Assembly (NCBI RefSeq): GCF_000472445.1
Contig: NZ_AXAJ01000001.1
Location: 434,643-498,642 of the forward strand
DNA length: 64,000 nucleotides
Reading direction: 5' to 3'
Source of the DNA: Burkholderia sp. WSM2230
GTDB lineage: Bacteria > Pseudomonadota > Gammaproteobacteria > Burkholderiales > Burkholderiaceae
The position numbers and the translations under genes are program-made. Shown here one piece after another: positions 34,745 through 43,484 of this stretch. The notes under the pieces are model-generated. The model was not told the origin of the DNA, did not search any database, and worked only from the letters and a program-made list of their open reading frames with translations. Numbering within the stretch: position 1 is the stretch's first letter; each line of letters opens with the position of its first letter.

Positions 34745-35074
34745 ATGGTTCGCCGCAAGCATCACTATTACGTGTACGTCGTCGCGCTCGACGACAAGGT
34801 CTGGAACGAGGCGCGCTTTCGTCGCGCAAATCCTGACTACCGGTTCGACAAGCCGTGCGTGTATGTGGGGATGACCGGGCTCGATCCCGATCTGCGCTTT
34901 GACCGGCACAAGGCCGGCATTCAGGCGAATCGCTACGTGCGCGACTACGGCTTGCGCCTCTTGCCTGAACTGTACGAGGTGTTCAATCCCATGCCGTATC
35001 GCGGCGCACAGGACATGGAAGTGGAATTGGCGATTGGACTACGCGAAGCGGGATACGGCGTATGGCAGGCGTAA
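34745..35074 (+). CDS. GIY-YIG-like nuclease domain protein
   Basis: A 109-residue protein that looks like a single GIY-YIG domain: YYVYVVALDD (GIY half), VYVGMTGLDPDLRFDRHKAG (YIG half, with the conserved Arg), and a late acidic segment MEVELAIGLREAGYGVWQ with the family's Glu. Family members cut DNA, but many small ones are uncharacterised. It starts 10 bases after the AraC stop, with no strong ribosome site, so translation may be coupled. The larger open frame from 34574 is inside the AraC gene and is not used. Confidence 0.65.
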   Translation: MVRRKHHYYVYVVALDDKVWNEARFRRANPDYRFDKPCVYVGMTGLDPDLRFDRHKAGIQANRYVRDYGLRLLPELYEVFNPMPYRGAQDMEVELAIGLREAGYGVWQA

Positions 35075-35081
35075 GCGTGCG

Positions 35082-35342
35082 TTATTTGACGCCCAGCCCG
35101 CGCAGCACGGCATTGCCTTCGGGCGTCAAGCGGATGCGCGAGCCGCCTGCTTCGTTCGAAATGGTTTCGATCAGACCGGCTTCGTGGAGTTGCGGAATCT
35201 CGGGTTTGGCGGAGGCGTCGATCGGCGCGTGCAGAAGGAGCAGCAGCGTCGCCAGTTCGTGATGGCTCAGCAGACGGCGCAGGATGGTCGGACGCCTCGC
35301 CGGCGCAGCGTTGTCGTTGGTATTCTGTTCGGGCTGGTTCAT
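35082..35342 (-). CDS. Small winged-helix-like hypothetical protein
   Basis: An 86-residue protein with TILRRLLSHHELATLLLLLH, PQLHEAGLIETI and SRIRLTPEGNAVLRGLGVK, a pattern like a small winged helix-turn-helix. It starts at 35342 after GAGGTG on the minus strand; the frame is open to 35459 but the extra residues are not family-like. It is convergent with the GIY-YIG-like gene, with only 7 bases between them. I do not recognise a specific family. Confidence 0.6.
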   Translation of the reverse strand: MNQPEQNTNDNAAPARRPTILRRLLSHHELATLLLLLHAPIDASAKPEIPQLHEAGLIETISNEAGGSRIRLTPEGNAVLRGLGVK

Positions 35343-35495
35343 GTGCGCACCTCGTGCGTTAGTGTCCGAGGCATGATGGGGACGAAGTCTTAAACGATTC
35401 TTAAGAAGCATTGTCCTGTAACACCGTGACACGAAGATGGCACTCACACGCCTTACCAACCGTTAACAGCGGGCTTCCGGCGACACTCGACGGGT

Positions 35496-35828
35496 TCACG
35501 GCGCGCAGGTTTTCGCGGCCGTTTCGATCCACAGATTGTTGACATGTCGCTTGCCCGCATAGAAGCGGTAAGTGGTCGCTCCATTGTCGCTGCGCACCTT
35601 GATCACGTTTGAATCGCCGAAGTCCAGCATCTGGCCCTGCGGAATCGACGTGGATTTGAACGCGGCATTGTGGTTGGAGGCCAGTTGCGTCAGGCAGGCG
35701 ATGACGTCGTTGACCGAGCGCTGCGTCGTAGTGTCCGTGACCGGCTCGCCGGCGTCCGGGTTCTTCTGAAAGTAGGCGCAAGCGCTGAGAAAGAGGGGAA
35801 CTGACAGGACTACGGCAAACTTCTTCAT
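35496..35828 (-). CDS. Small lipoprotein of unknown function
   Basis: A 110-residue protein with a lipoprotein signal peptide (MKKFAVVLSVPLFLSACAYF, lipobox LSAC with Cys17). The mature part contains VNDVIACLTQLASNHNAAF and ends with another Cys. A good ribosome site (CCAGGAGAGAT) precedes the start. It should be anchored in the inner or outer membrane. I do not recognise a family. Confidence 0.75.
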   Translation of the reverse strand: MKKFAVVLSVPLFLSACAYFQKNPDAGEPVTDTTTQRSVNDVIACLTQLASNHNAAFKSTSIPQGQMLDFGDSNVIKVRSDNGATTYRFYAGKRHVNNLWIETAAKTCAP

Positions 35829-36065
35829 ATCTCTCCTGGCGTTTCATGCGGCGGGCGGTGGGTGTGGGCGAACCCGAGGCAGCGTTAGCGTGTTGCGGCC
35901 GCACACAGCCACCGCGGACACCGCCGCAGACATAACTGGCGGCACAGCCGCGCGGCGCGGACCGCGAATCAGGCGTCATTATATCGGGCGAAGCCTCGCC
36001 CCCAGCCGATGGCGCATGCTGCGTGCCCGGGTGGCCAGCTTATCGCGGCCGCTTCTTTCCGCTGC

Positions 36066-37949
36066 TTATCTCCGCCGCTGCGCCTGCGCCGCGAGCCGCA
36101 CGGCAGCATTGCCCGCGCCGTAGCCGTCATAGCCGCCGCGCCGCTCGACGATCTCCATGAAAAAGCGCTGATCGAGCTGTTCCGTATAAGCGTGGAAAAA
36201 CTCCCCGCCGCGCTCGTCGCGGTCATAGAGGATGTTGTGCTCGCGCAGCGCTTCGAGCGTCTCATCCGGCAGCGCATAACGGGCGGCGAGATCGTCGTAG
36301 TAATTACGTGGGATCCGCAGCACCGGCAAGCCGTCGGCGACGAATTCGGGAATCGCGCTGAAAATGTCGCCCGTACTGAACGCCACGTGGTTCAGACCCG
36401 AGCCGTGATAGGTGTGCAGCGCTTCCGCCACCGCCGTATGGTGATCCACGGATGCGTTCAGCACCACGCGCACCGAACCGTCGCGGCTGCGCAGCGCGCG
36501 GCTGCGCACGAGACCATACGGATCGGGCACGAGCACGCCGGGCTCGGCCTGAAAGCCGAACGCCGTGCGCAGAAACAGCACCCATGTATCGAGCGAATTC
36601 GCCGGCACCGCGAGGCACACGTGATCGATGCGGCTGAGCGGGCCGACTTCCGCCGGCCCGTTGATGTCCGTGAGCACGAAATCGGCTTCGAACAGCGTGG
36701 GCTGGTCGGGAGTTTCGTCGACGAAATAATTCAGGCTGCCGTCCGGCGCCTGCACCGCGGGCAGCACGCGTTCGTTCGGGCCGACCTGACCGGAGAACGG
36801 CGCATAGCCGAAGCCGGCGGCGCGCTCGAACGCCTGCTTCGCGTCGTCGACGCGAAACGCCGATGCGCACAGCGACAAACCGTGCTGCTGGAAGAACGCA
36901 TTGGCGAACGAATCAGGCTCAGCGTTCAGCACGATCGAAGCGGCGCCATGCTGATACAGCGTCACATCTTTCGAACGATGCTGGCCTGCCTGGCGAAAGC
37001 GCAGCTTGCCGAGCCAATCCGCGAGATGCGCGCGGGTGGTGTGGTCCACGGCGAATTCCAGGAACTGATAGCCGACGTGCGCGGGCGCCGCCGGCGACTC
37101 GTAAAGCTCGCCCACCGGTTGCCGCCCGCTTTCCAGCAACGCTCGCGTCTGCTCCTCGAGAAACAGCAGCGAACGATGCCCGTCCGCGGCGGTAATCGTG
37201 GTGGGCGCGGCGCGAAAACCGTCGTTGAAAATTTCCAGCGAAAGCGGGCCGTTGTAGCCCGCTTTGACGACCTGAGCCGTGAAGTTCACGACGTCGAAAT
37301 CGCCCTGGCCCGGAAAGCAGCGGTAATGGCGGCTCCATTCGAGCACGTCCATGGCAAGCCTGGGCGCGTCGGCGATCTGCACGAACGCAATGCGCTCGCC
37401 CGGAATATCCGCGATGCCCTCGACGCTGTCGTTAAGCGACAGCGTGTGGAAGCTGTCGAGCACGAGTCCGAGATTAGGGTGGTTCACCGCGTTCACGAGC
37501 TTCCACGCGTGCCGGTAGGTCTTGACATGCCTGCCCCACGCGAGCGCCTCATAACCGGCGATCACGCCGGCCGCCTCGGCCACCAGCGCGAGCGCGCCGA
37601 GCTGCTCGGTCATCAGCGCGTCGTCGCAGATGGTGTCTGGCGACACATTGCTGCACACCAGAATGCGGTCTGTGCCGAGTTCGTGCATCACGTCGAACTT
37701 GCGTTTCGCCCGGTCGAGATTGCGTGCGAGGCGCTCGGCGCTCACGCCGTCGAAGTCGCGAAACGGCTGAAACAGCATGATTTTCAGGCCGAGGTCTTCC
37801 GCGATGCGCCGCACGTCGGCGGGTGAGCCGTCGAAATACAGCAGGTCGTTTTCGAAGATCTCGACGCCCTCGAAGCCGGCCGCCTGAATCGCGGTCAGCT
37901 TCTCGACGAGGGTGCCGCTGATCGACACGGTGGCGATGGAACGTTGCAT
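36066..37949 (-). CDS. quiC: 3-dehydroshikimate dehydratase, TIM-barrel/HPPD-like fusion
   Basis: A 627-residue two-domain protein. Residues about 1-280 form a sugar-isomerase-like TIM barrel (IATVSISGTLVEKLTAIQAA, then GYEALAWGRHVKTYRHAW and NLGLVLDSFHTLSL). Residues about 290-610 form an HPPD-like vicinal-oxygen-chelate pair (IDHVCLAVPANSLDTWVLF, SGLNHVAFSTGDIFSAI). This is the QuiC1 architecture, converting 3-dehydroshikimate to protocatechuate. It is divergent from aroQ and a shikimate dehydrogenase, which supplies its substrate. AGGAG precedes the start at 37949. No protocatechuate-cleaving genes lie in this window. Confidence 0.9.
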   Translation of the reverse strand: MQRSIATVSISGTLVEKLTAIQAAGFEGVEIFENDLLYFDGSPADVRRIAEDLGLKIMLFQPFRDFDGVSAERLARNLDRAKRKFDVMHELGTDRILVCSNVSPDTICDDALMTEQLGALALVAEAAGVIAGYEALAWGRHVKTYRHAWKLVNAVNHPNLGLVLDSFHTLSLNDSVEGIADIPGERIAFVQIADAPRLAMDVLEWSRHYRCFPGQGDFDVVNFTAQVVKAGYNGPLSLEIFNDGFRAAPTTITAADGHRSLLFLEEQTRALLESGRQPVGELYESPAAPAHVGYQFLEFAVDHTTRAHLADWLGKLRFRQAGQHRSKDVTLYQHGAASIVLNAEPDSFANAFFQQHGLSLCASAFRVDDAKQAFERAAGFGYAPFSGQVGPNERVLPAVQAPDGSLNYFVDETPDQPTLFEADFVLTDINGPAEVGPLSRIDHVCLAVPANSLDTWVLFLRTAFGFQAEPGVLVPDPYGLVRSRALRSRDGSVRVVLNASVDHHTAVAEALHTYHGSGLNHVAFSTGDIFSAIPEFVADGLPVLRIPRNYYDDLAARYALPDETLEALREHNILYDRDERGGEFFHAYTEQLDQRFFMEIVERRGGYDGYGAGNAAVRLAAQAQRRR

Positions 37950-38357
37950 GAACGGCTCCTGCAAAAACAGTCGGACGGCTGCCGGGAACGCGCATCGTAG
38001 GTGCGCCGGCTTTCCCGCAGACATTGTTGCGATGCGAAAAATGGGCTAGTTCGTTACTTGTTCAGCAAGACGTGAGCCAGAATTGCCCATAGTAAGCGCA
38101 TTTTTCGACAGCATATACAAACTAACTAGATGGTACAAATTCGTATAAACCCCGAATGACGCGGACGGCTCATGCGCGCACACTTCGCCCTATGTTGAGA
38201 AGCGTTGCGGGTCCGTGGCCGGGCGCTTCATGTTCCACTTTTGCAACTACGGTGCAGGGGAGCGGAGCGAGTGCTGTGCATGAGACGGAGCAGTGCGCTG
38301 GAGCGCGAACTTCGGATCGAAGGCTAAAGCGCTGATTCCGGTCCACAGGAGACGATC
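37950..38357. promoter_or_regulatory. Divergent quiC/aroQ control region
   Basis: This 408-bp gap has no gene. CTAGTTCGTT (38046-38055) and AACTAACTAG (38120-38129) form a near-perfect inverted pair (one mismatch) 64 bases apart, flanking an AT-rich stretch. They are candidate operator arms for the TetR-type regulator at 41250, but that is inferred from symmetry and context only. Confidence 0.4.
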
Positions 38358-38813
38358 ATGAGTTTCGCGTCAGTACTGGTCCTCAATGGGCCGAACCTCA
38401 ACCTGCTCGGCACACGCGAGCCGGCCATCTACGGCTCCGAGACGCTGGACGACGTGGCCCGGCTTTGCCGCGACGCAGGCGAGCGTCTCGATTTGTCGGT
38501 CGATTTCTGTCAGTCGAACGCCGAGCACCAACTGATCGACTGGCTGCACGCGGCGCGCACGAAGGCCGATGGCATCGTCATCAATCCCGCTGCGTACACT
38601 CACACGTCGGTGGCGATTGCCGACGCGCTGGCAGCAATCGAAAAGCCCGTCATCGAAGTGCATATTTCAAACGTGCATCGGCGCGAGGCGTTCCGGCATC
38701 ACTCGTATGTCTCGGCGGTGGCGGAGGCGATCATTGTGGGTTGCGGTACGCAAGGCTACGTGCTCGCGCTCGAGCGGATGGCCACCATCCTCAAGAATAG
38801 GGCGGCCAAATGA
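38358..38813 (+). CDS. aroQ: Type II 3-dehydroquinate dehydratase
   Basis: A 151-residue type II dehydroquinase with the start signature [15 protein letters not shown], the catalytic Tyr loop [11 protein letters not shown], the [13 protein letters not shown] motif and the His region [17 protein letters not shown]. It dehydrates 3-dehydroquinate to 3-dehydroshikimate. Here, beside quiC and a quinate/shikimate permease, it is likely catabolic. The stop overlaps the next start (ATGA). Confidence 0.95.
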   Translation: MSFASVLVLNGPNLNLLGTREPAIYGSETLDDVARLCRDAGERLDLSVDFCQSNAEHQLIDWLHAARTKADGIVINPAAYTHTSVAIADALAAIEKPVIEVHISNVHRREAFRHHSYVSAVAEAIIVGCGTQGYVLALERMATILKNRAAK

Positions 38814-39712
38814 ACACGCCAATGAATGCACAAACAAGTGCGCAGGCCAGCGCCAATTCGTATCTGGTCGGTCTGATCGGCTCGGGCATTGGCGGATCGC
38901 TGAGCCCCGCGATGCACGAGGAAGAAGGCAGCCAGCTCGGCTTGCATTATGTGTACCGCCGCATCGATCTCGAAGCGCTGAAGCTCGACGTTTCAGCACT
39001 GCCTGACCTGCTGCTTGCCGCCGAACGCATGGGCTTCAACGGTTTGAACATCACGTATCCGTGCAAGCAGGCGGTCATTCCTCTGCTCGACGAATTGTCC
39101 GACGATGCCCGCGCGCTCGGTGCGGTCAACACCGTGCTTTTCAAGGACGGCAAGCGCATCGGCCACAACACGGACTGGTCCGGCTTCGCCCGCGCTTTTC
39201 AACGCGGCTTGCCCGACGTGTCGCTCGAACGCGTCGTGCAACTGGGCGCGGGTGGCGCGGGCGCAGCGGTCGCGCATGCGGCGCTCGCCATGGGCGCGCA
39301 AACGCTGACCCTGTTCGACGTCGACGCGGCTCGTGCCGCATCGCTCGCGGCGGAACTGCAAAAGCGCTTTGCCGACCGCACAGTCACTGCGGGCGCCTCG
39401 TCCGACGCAGCGCTCGGCGAAACGCTCGCCGCCGCCAACGGCCTGATCCACGCGACGCCCACCGGCATGGCCAAGCTGCCCGGACTGCCGCTGCCTGCCG
39501 AATTGCTGCATCGCGGTCTGTGGGTTGCGGATATCGTCTATTTCCCGATTCGCACCGCGTTGTTGCAGGCGGCCGAAGCGCTCGGGTGCCGCACGCTGAC
39601 GGGCGGCGGCATGGCGGTGTATCAGGCAGTCGACGCCATGCGCATCTTCACCGGATGCGAGCCCGATGCCGAGCGCGTCTACACCCATTTTCAGTCGTTG
39701 CTGGAACGCTAA
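38810..39712 (+). CDS. Shikimate/quinate dehydrogenase
   Basis: A 300-residue dehydrogenase of the AroE/YdiB family. The substrate domain has [33 protein letters not shown] with the catalytic Lys, and NTDWSGF with the catalytic Asp. The nucleotide domain has [14 protein letters not shown]. The N-terminal 20 residues are a Ser/Ala/Gln-rich lead. In this cluster it probably oxidises shikimate or quinate using NAD(P). AroE versus quinate dehydrogenase type cannot be settled by eye. Confidence 0.9.
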   Translation: MNTPMNAQTSAQASANSYLVGLIGSGIGGSLSPAMHEEEGSQLGLHYVYRRIDLEALKLDVSALPDLLLAAERMGFNGLNITYPCKQAVIPLLDELSDDARALGAVNTVLFKDGKRIGHNTDWSGFARAFQRGLPDVSLERVVQLGAGGAGAAVAHAALAMGAQTLTLFDVDAARAASLAAELQKRFADRTVTAGASSDAALGETLAAANGLIHATPTGMAKLPGLPLPAELLHRGLWVADIVYFPIRTALLQAAEALGCRTLTGGGMAVYQAVDAMRIFTGCEPDAERVYTHFQSLLER

Positions 39713-39770
39713 CCGGTTGCGCACGCCGGTAAATGACGGACACCTAACCAGTTAGAGGAGACGAGAACCC

Positions 39771-41150
39771 ATGCCGCAACCGATTCAATCCAGTCCAGCC
39801 GACGCAAAGAGTCAGGCCGGTGCGCATACGACCATGAGGGCCACTACGGCGCGCCGCTCCAATGCCCGTTATCAGATACTCGGGCTGCTCGCCGTCGGCA
39901 CCATGATCAACTATCTGGACCGTACGGTGCTCGGCATTGCCGCGCCGCAATTGACCAAGGAACTTGGCATCAACGCCGCGCTGATGGGCCTGCTGTTCTC
40001 GGTGTTCTCGTGGAGCTACGTCGCTTCGCAAATTCCGGGGGGCCTTTTTCTGGACCGCTTCGGCAGCAAGCTGACCTATTTCCTGTCGATGACGTTCTGG
40101 TCGCTTTGCACGCTCGCGCAAGGGCTCGTGCACGGCGTTGCCGGGCTGTTCGTGTTCCGTCTCGGTCTCGGCGTCTCCGAAGCGCCGTGCTTCCCGACGA
40201 ATAGCCGCGTCGTGGCCACGTGGTTCCCGCAGAGCGAACGCGCGATGGCGACGGGCACCTACACCGTCGGCGAATATATCGGGCTCGCTTTCTTCAGCCC
40301 TTTTCTGTTCATGCTGATGGGCGCATTCGGCTGGCGTTCGCTGTTCTATGTCGTGGGCGGTGTGGGTATTGCGTTCGGTCTGGTCTGGTGGTCGATGTAT
40401 CGCGAACCGCGCGATCATCCGTCGGCGAATCAGGCCGAGCTCGACTATATCGAGGCAGGCGGTGGCCTCACGCAGCGGCACACTGCCGCCGCCGCAAGCA
40501 ACGCAACAGCGCCTGCGAAAAGCGGTTTCGAATGGCGCACCATTGGCCGCCTGCTCAAGCATCGTCAACTGACGGGCATCTGTCTCGGCCAGTTCGCCGG
40601 CAACTCGACGCTCGTGTTCTTTCTCACGTGGTTCCCGACCTACCTCGCCACGGAACGTCATATGGGCTGGCTGAAGATCGGCTTCTTCGCGATCATGCCG
40701 TTCATCGCGGCGTCGGTCGGCGTGATGTTCGGCGGGCTCTTTTCCGACTGGCTGCTGCGCCGCGGCAAGTCAGCGAACGTCGCGCGCAAGCTGCCTATCA
40801 TTGCCGGTCTGCTGCTGGCGTCGACCATCATTCTCGCCAACTACGTAGAAAGCAATGTCGCCGTGATTGCGATCCTTTCGGTAGCGTTTTTTGCGCAGGG
40901 CATGGCGGCGCTTGGCTGGACGCTGGTGTCGGATATTGCGCCTGAAGGGCTGCTCGGCGTCACCGGCGGCATCTTCAACTTCGCCGCGAATCTGGCCGGC
41001 ATCGTGACGCCGCTCGTGGTCGGCTTCATCGTGGCCGCGACGGGATCGTTTGTCGGCGCGCTGGTGTTTATCGGCGTCGTGGCGCTGATTGGCGCACTGT
41101 CGTACATCTTCATTGTCGGCGACATCAAGCGGATCGTGCTGGTGGATTGA
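39771..41150 (+). CDS. MFS transporter, quinate/shikimate-type (anion:cation symporter)
   Basis: A 459-residue transporter with twelve membrane segments: MINYLDRTVLGIAAPQL in TM1, the TM2-3 loop motif A (GGLFLDRFGSKL), and the central loop at about residues 215-250. It belongs to the anion:cation symporter group, whose members import aromatic and sugar acids. Its place after aroQ and the dehydrogenase, and before the TetR gene, suggests quinate or shikimate uptake. GAGGAG is upstream, but at a longer spacing than usual. It is followed by a terminator. Confidence 0.88.
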   Translation: MPQPIQSSPADAKSQAGAHTTMRATTARRSNARYQILGLLAVGTMINYLDRTVLGIAAPQLTKELGINAALMGLLFSVFSWSYVASQIPGGLFLDRFGSKLTYFLSMTFWSLCTLAQGLVHGVAGLFVFRLGLGVSEAPCFPTNSRVVATWFPQSERAMATGTYTVGEYIGLAFFSPFLFMLMGAFGWRSLFYVVGGVGIAFGLVWWSMYREPRDHPSANQAELDYIEAGGGLTQRHTAAAASNATAPAKSGFEWRTIGRLLKHRQLTGICLGQFAGNSTLVFFLTWFPTYLATERHMGWLKIGFFAIMPFIAASVGVMFGGLFSDWLLRRGKSANVARKLPIIAGLLLASTIILANYVESNVAVIAILSVAFFAQGMAALGWTLVSDIAPEGLLGVTGGIFNFAANLAGIVTPLVVGFIVAATGSFVGALVFIGVVALIGALSYIFIVGDIKRIVLVD

Positions 41151-41189
41151 GCGCGGGCGCTGGTGCCAGTGCAAATGCCAGGACAATAA

Positions 41190-41222
41190 AAAGCGGGACG
41201 TGGCGCAGGCCACGTCCCGTTT
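41190..41222. terminator. Bidirectional terminator between the permease and TetR genes
   Basis: Perfect 11-base arms (CGGGACGTGGC at 41194-41204, GCCACGTCCCG at 41209-41219) with loop GCAG, flanked by A and T runs. It serves the convergent genes on both sides. Confidence 0.92.
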
Positions 41223-41249
41223 CGCATTGGCAAGCGCGCGTGATGCGCC

Positions 41250-41975
41250 TCAGTCTTCCTTGCGTACGAAACGCAAGACAGCATCCACGATCATCGCGCG
41301 ATGACGCGCGCGCAATCGCGGATGCGACGGATCGCGGCCAAACGCCGTGCCGAACGTATGACGATTGCCGACGCGATGAAAGCACAGCGAACTGATCAGC
41401 AGATGCAGGTCGATCGCGTCGACGTCGCTACGGAATTGGCCCGCCGCCACGCCGCGTGCCAGCAGGTCTTCAATCGTGTGAATGACGGTGACGTTGCGGC
41501 CTTTGAAACTCTTGACCTGCTCGACGTACTTCGCGCCGTTGATGTTCTCGATTGTCACGAGGCGCACAAAGTCCCGCTGGCGGTCGTGATAGTCGAACGT
41601 GAATTCGACGAGCGCGCGCATGCCTTCAACAGGATCGAGCTCGCTCACATGCAGGTCCTGCTCGAGCGCGCGAATGTCGCCATATACTTTTTCGAGCACC
41701 GCCTGATACAGGCCTTCCTTGCTGCCGAAGTAGTAGTACAGCATGCGCTTGGTGGTATTCGTGCGCTCCGCGATTGCGTCGACTCGCGCACCCGTCAGTC
41801 CCATTGCGGAGAACTCCTGCGTCGCGACGTCGAGGATGTTGCGCCTGGTCTGCTCAGGGTCGTACTTGCGGCGGGCGTCGGTACGTCGGGCGTCGCTGCG
41901 TCGCGCGTCCTTAGGCGGCGCGTCGGACAGGATGCCGTTGGTATCGGATTCGGCGGCCTTGCTTCCCTTTTTCAT
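41250..41975 (-). CDS. TetR-family transcriptional regulator
   Basis: A 241-residue TetR regulator. The helix-turn-helix is at about residues 42-85 (DVATQEFSAMGLTGARVDAI, then TTKRMLYYYFGSKEGLY). The C-terminal ligand domain is alpha-helical. The N-terminal 35 residues are charged, with the short repeats DARRSDARRTDARRK. It is convergent with the quinate/shikimate permease and close to the cluster, so it is the likely regulator of the quiC-aroQ region. The ligand is unknown. Confidence 0.85.
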   Translation of the reverse strand: MKKGSKAAESDTNGILSDAPPKDARRSDARRTDARRKYDPEQTRRNILDVATQEFSAMGLTGARVDAIAERTNTTKRMLYYYFGSKEGLYQAVLEKVYGDIRALEQDLHVSELDPVEGMRALVEFTFDYHDRQRDFVRLVTIENINGAKYVEQVKSFKGRNVTVIHTIEDLLARGVAAGQFRSDVDAIDLHLLISSLCFHRVGNRHTFGTAFGRDPSHPRLRARHRAMIVDAVLRFVRKED

Positions 41976-42136
41976 TGTGTATTCGAGCTATTCGAGCGGC
42001 GGTGACGGCGCATTCTAGCATGCGTAAAACAGGCTTCCGCGCGTGTTTCGGCGCGTTTCTGCACGTTTCGACGCGTCGCGTCCTGCGTCGATGTTTCTCA
42101 CGATGCAGCCCGAAGCCAGCTCATGTGCACGCCGTT

Positions 42137-43426
42137 TCAAGCGGAGCTGCGAACCCGCCGGCGACGCGCTGCGAACGCATCGCGCGTTTGCATTGCGGTG
42201 TAGGTCAACTGTGCTGCCGCGAGACCGAGCGCACCGTAGGCGGGCGTGAGGCCGAATGCGGCGAACGCTTCGGGCACCGGGCGCTCGCCCGCAATGGCCG
42301 CGGCCAGCAATTCCCCCGCGACAGTAGTGGGCGCCATGCCATGTCCGCCGAAACCGACGGCATGCCAGACGCCGTCCACGCTGCGGCCGATTTGCGGCAT
42401 CTTGTGACGCGCGTAGCTCATCAGGCCGCCCCACGCATAATCGACGCGCACGTCGTGCAGTTGCGGATACACCTTCAGCAGATCGCGCCGCAGTAAGCCC
42501 GCGATAATCTCCGGCGCGCGGTCGCGTACCGAGATGCGACCGCCCCATAGAATGCGTGTGTCGGGCAAAGGCCGGTAGTAGTCAAACGCGAAGCGGGTGT
42601 CGTAGACGGCCGCACGCGTGCCGATCGCACTCTGCAGACGCGCGCCGAGCGGCTCGGTCGCCATCACGTAGGTGGCAATGGGCAGCACCGCGCGTTCAAC
42701 TTTCGCGTACACGTTGCGCGCATAACCGCCGCCTGCCATCACCACATGCCGCGCGTCGACGGCGCCTTGCGGCGTATGCACGATAAAGCCTGCGCCGTCG
42801 CGCTGCAAACGCACCACAGGCGACTGCTCGTGAATCTGTACGCCTGCATTGGCCGCTGCGTGCGCGACGCCGAGCACGTATTTCAGCGGATGAAAGTGAA
42901 ACGCGTTGCGCTCGAAAAGGCCGCCGTGATAACGGCGCGTCTTCAATTGCGAGGCAAGCTGCTCTGCGGTCAGCGGTTCCCAATCGACGCCGAACGAATC
43001 ACGCATCAGGCGACGCTGCATGTCGAGTCGTGTCGGCTCGTCGAACCAGTTCGCGAGAATCACGCCAGCGTCGGTCGCGTCGCAATCCATGCGATAGCGT
43101 GCGATGCGCGCGCGCATCAGATCCATCGCGTCGATGGTGAGCGTGTACAGCTCGCGCGCGCGAGCCGCGCCCAGCGTTCGGACCAGATCGGCACAATCGA
43201 GGCTGTAGCCGCCGAACACAAAGCCGCCGTTGCGCCCGGATGCGCCGAAACCGACTTGCCGGGCTTCGAGCACGGCCGCATTCCGGACGCCGCGCTCGGC
43301 AAGCCCCAGTGCCGTAGAAAGTCCCGCAAGCCCGCCGCCAACGATGCAAACGTCAACACTTTGCCGGCCGGCAAGCGGCGCGTAAGCAGACGGGCGAGCG
43401 ACAGTGGCTTCGTAAAAGTTTTCCAT
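42137..43426 (-). CDS. FAD-dependent oxidoreductase (DAO/PuuB-like)
   Basis: A 429-residue flavoprotein with the FAD motif DVCIVGGGLAGLSTALGLAERG, GFGASGRNGGFVFGG and the C-terminal VWHAVGFGGHGMAPTT. It resembles the gamma-glutamylputrescine/glycine-oxidase class that oxidises amines or amino acids and returns electrons to oxygen or a quinone. On the minus strand it follows the keto-deoxyarabonate dehydratase by 58 bases, so the two are probably cotranscribed, which is an unusual pairing. The real substrate is unknown. The ribosome site is weak. Confidence 0.85.
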   Translation of the reverse strand: MENFYEATVARPSAYAPLAGRQSVDVCIVGGGLAGLSTALGLAERGVRNAAVLEARQVGFGASGRNGGFVFGGYSLDCADLVRTLGAARARELYTLTIDAMDLMRARIARYRMDCDATDAGVILANWFDEPTRLDMQRRLMRDSFGVDWEPLTAEQLASQLKTRRYHGGLFERNAFHFHPLKYVLGVAHAAANAGVQIHEQSPVVRLQRDGAGFIVHTPQGAVDARHVVMAGGGYARNVYAKVERAVLPIATYVMATEPLGARLQSAIGTRAAVYDTRFAFDYYRPLPDTRILWGGRISVRDRAPEIIAGLLRRDLLKVYPQLHDVRVDYAWGGLMSYARHKMPQIGRSVDGVWHAVGFGGHGMAPTTVAGELLAAAIAGERPVPEAFAAFGLTPAYGALGLAAAQLTYTAMQTRDAFAARRRRVRSSA

Positions 43427-43484
43427 GGCGGCTAGCGTAGCGGCAATCGCCGGTCCGCGTCCAGCCGCTTGCCGTCGCCGCGCT

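Noticed and set aside
36009-37826. 605-codon plus-strand frame opposite quiC
   Set aside because: It is antisense to a convincing two-domain dehydratase. Its Arg/His/Glu-rich composition and missing ribosome site make it a shadow.
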